This document shows positions 63,128 through 64,000 of a DNA stretch of 64,000 bases, piece by piece. This DNA comes from Halomonas icarae (GTDB taxonomy: Bacteria > Pseudomonadota > Gammaproteobacteria > Pseudomonadales > Halomonadaceae): the NCBI RefSeq assembly GCF_009901955.1, contig NZ_WUTS01000001.1, forward strand, positions 1,461,666-1,525,665, in the 5' to 3' direction. How positions within the stretch are numbered: position 1 is the stretch's first letter; each line of letters begins with the position of its first letter. The translations under genes and the position numbers were made by a program. The notes below the pieces were generated by a model. That model did not search any database. It saw nothing but the letters and a program-made list of their open reading frames with translations, and had not been told where the DNA came from.

Positions 63128-63192
63128 GAAACAACAACACCCGCGCCGGCCTGCCGGCGCACTCCCCACTGACGACCAATGGAGCCCCTCTG

Positions 63193-64000
63193 ATGGCCAT
63201 AACAACACGTCTCACCCAGCTTACCCTGCTCTCCGCCGCCACCCTGCTGGCCGCCTCCCCCGCCCTGGCCCAGAAGCTGCGCCTGGCCACCGTGGTCAGC
63301 GCTCCTCATCCCTGGGTCGATGCCGCCGAGGCCTTCAAGGCCGAGGTCGAGGAGGCGACCGACCAGCGCATCACCGTCGACATCTTCCCCGGCGGCCAGC
63401 TGGGTAACGACCAGACCGTGGTCGACGAGATCCGCATCGGCACCACCGACATGATCATCGGCGGGGTGCAGAACATCGCCCCCTACGTGCAGGACTTCGA
63501 GATCTTCAGTCTCAACTACCTGTTCGACGACATGGACGCCTTCCGCGCGGCGACCGCCCCCGACTCGGCGGTATTCGCTCACTTTGCCGAAGAGATGGAG
63601 AGCACCGGTACCGGCCTCAAGCTGCTGGCCCTGACCGGCGGCGGCACCCGCAACCTGAGCACCAACACCGGGCCGGTCACCGAGCCGTCCGACCTGGATG
63701 ACGTCAAGATGCGCATCACCGGCTCGCAGCTGGACGCCAAGATGTGGCAGGCGGTGGGTGCACTGACCACCTCGCTGCCCTGGACCGAGATCTACACCGG
63801 CATGCAGACCGGGGTCATCGGTGCCTTCGAGAGCACCATCAGCGGCTTCTACTCCAGCCGGCTCTACGAGGTGGCGCCCTACCACGCCAAGACCGAACAC
63901 CAGGTGATGATGAGCCACTTCTCCATCGGTGAGCGCAGCTTCTCGCGCCTCTCCGAGGAGGACCAGGCGATCGTGCTGGCCGCCGCCCGGCGGGCCGGCG
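63193..64000 (+). CDS. TRAP transporter substrate-binding protein (DctP family), cut by the window end
   Basis: Partial: 269 residues visible. Signal peptide ending SPALA at residue 26, then LRLATVVSAPHPWVDAAEAF and FPGGQLGNDQTVVDEIRIGT. MRITGSQLDAKMWQAVGA and LPWTEIYTGMQTGVIGAFES match the DctP-type ligand-binding core. It follows the AhpD gene by 65 bases and probably imports the substrate of the cluster; permease genes should follow outside the window. Confidence 0.88.
   Translation, partial: MAITTRLTQLTLLSAATLLAASPALAQKLRLATVVSAPHPWVDAAEAFKAEVEEATDQRITVDIFPGGQLGNDQTVVDEIRIGTTDMIIGGVQNIAPYVQDFEIFSLNYLFDDMDAFRAATAPDSAVFAHFAEEMESTGTGLKLLALTGGGTRNLSTNTGPVTEPSDLDDVKMRITGSQLDAKMWQAVGALTTSLPWTEIYTGMQTGVIGAFESTISGFYSSRLYEVAPYHAKTEHQVMMSHFSIGERSFSRLSEEDQAIVLAAARRAG

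Noticed and set aside
1..64000. Insertion sequence, prophage or transfer island
   Set aside because: No transposase, integrase, terminal repeats or composition jump noticed; base usage looks uniform across genes.

Overview
The window is a G+C-rich, tightly packed bacterial chromosome segment with short intergenic gaps. I see no rRNA, tRNA, insertion sequence, prophage or CRISPR array. Its content fits a gammaproteobacterium of the Halomonas type: a BCCT betaine/choline carrier, TRAP and NCS2 carriers, a complete glc operon, and an uptake-and-catabolism lifestyle. The genus is inferred from gene content only.

Layout. (1) 0.05-7.4 kb: urate catabolism. It holds urate hydroxylase PuuD with a fused cytochrome c, HIU hydrolase, OHCU decarboxylase, allantoinase PuuE, ureidoglycine aminohydrolase AllE, ureidoglycolate lyase AllA, an NCS2 purine permease and a GntR/FCD regulator. 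Allantoate amidohydrolase is not in view. Four TTGTATAC palindromes lie at the promoters of this block. (2) 7.6-9.0 kb: a phosphoribosyltransferase and a GST. (3) 9.3-16.6 kb: the glycolate system, with a LctP/GlcA permease, the GlcC regulator and GlcDEFG; a second shared palindrome, TGGTCTKACCA, lies before glcA and between glcC and glcD. (4) 16.7-30.7 kb: mostly stand-alone genes. These are BCCT, EamA, an SpmA-SpmB fusion, a GNAT-nitrilase fusion, MtfA, threonine aldolase, GNAT, TVP38, a GT4 glycosyltransferase, tartrate/D-malate dehydrogenase, a methyltransferase, a Blc lipocalin and AstE. (5) 30.8-35.0 kb: an arginine/ornithine-type ABC importer with two paralogous binding proteins. (6) 35.0-39.8 kb: YeiE-like LysR and YeiH, PurK-PurE, and a repetitive LEA-like lipoprotein. 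(7) 39.9-43.4 kb: a TAXI-type TRAP transporter with a DUF1850 protein. (8) 43.5-47.6 kb: glutarate hydroxylase GlaH and L-2-hydroxyglutarate oxidase LhgO, a 13-bp tandem repeat and an APC permease. (9) 47.8-56.5 kb: a small HTH gene, an FNR-like site, a TtrBCA-type molybdoenzyme operon and a PhnDCE-like oxyanion ABC importer. (10) 56.5-64 kb: IlvD, then an Lrp-type regulator leading a co-directional set made of a class-V PLP enzyme with a desulfurase-like cysteine, a flavin monooxygenase, two carboxymuconolactone-decarboxylase-fold proteins and a truncated TRAP binding protein.

Most promising for new biology: the Lrp/class-V/FMO/AhpD/TRAP cluster (58.4-64 kb), which I cannot match to a described pathway, and the TtrBCA-plus-oxyanion-ABC block (48.2-56.5 kb), whose true electron acceptor and ligand are open. 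The two GntR operator sets are clean, testable regulatory predictions. All assignments are by reading; no database search was run.
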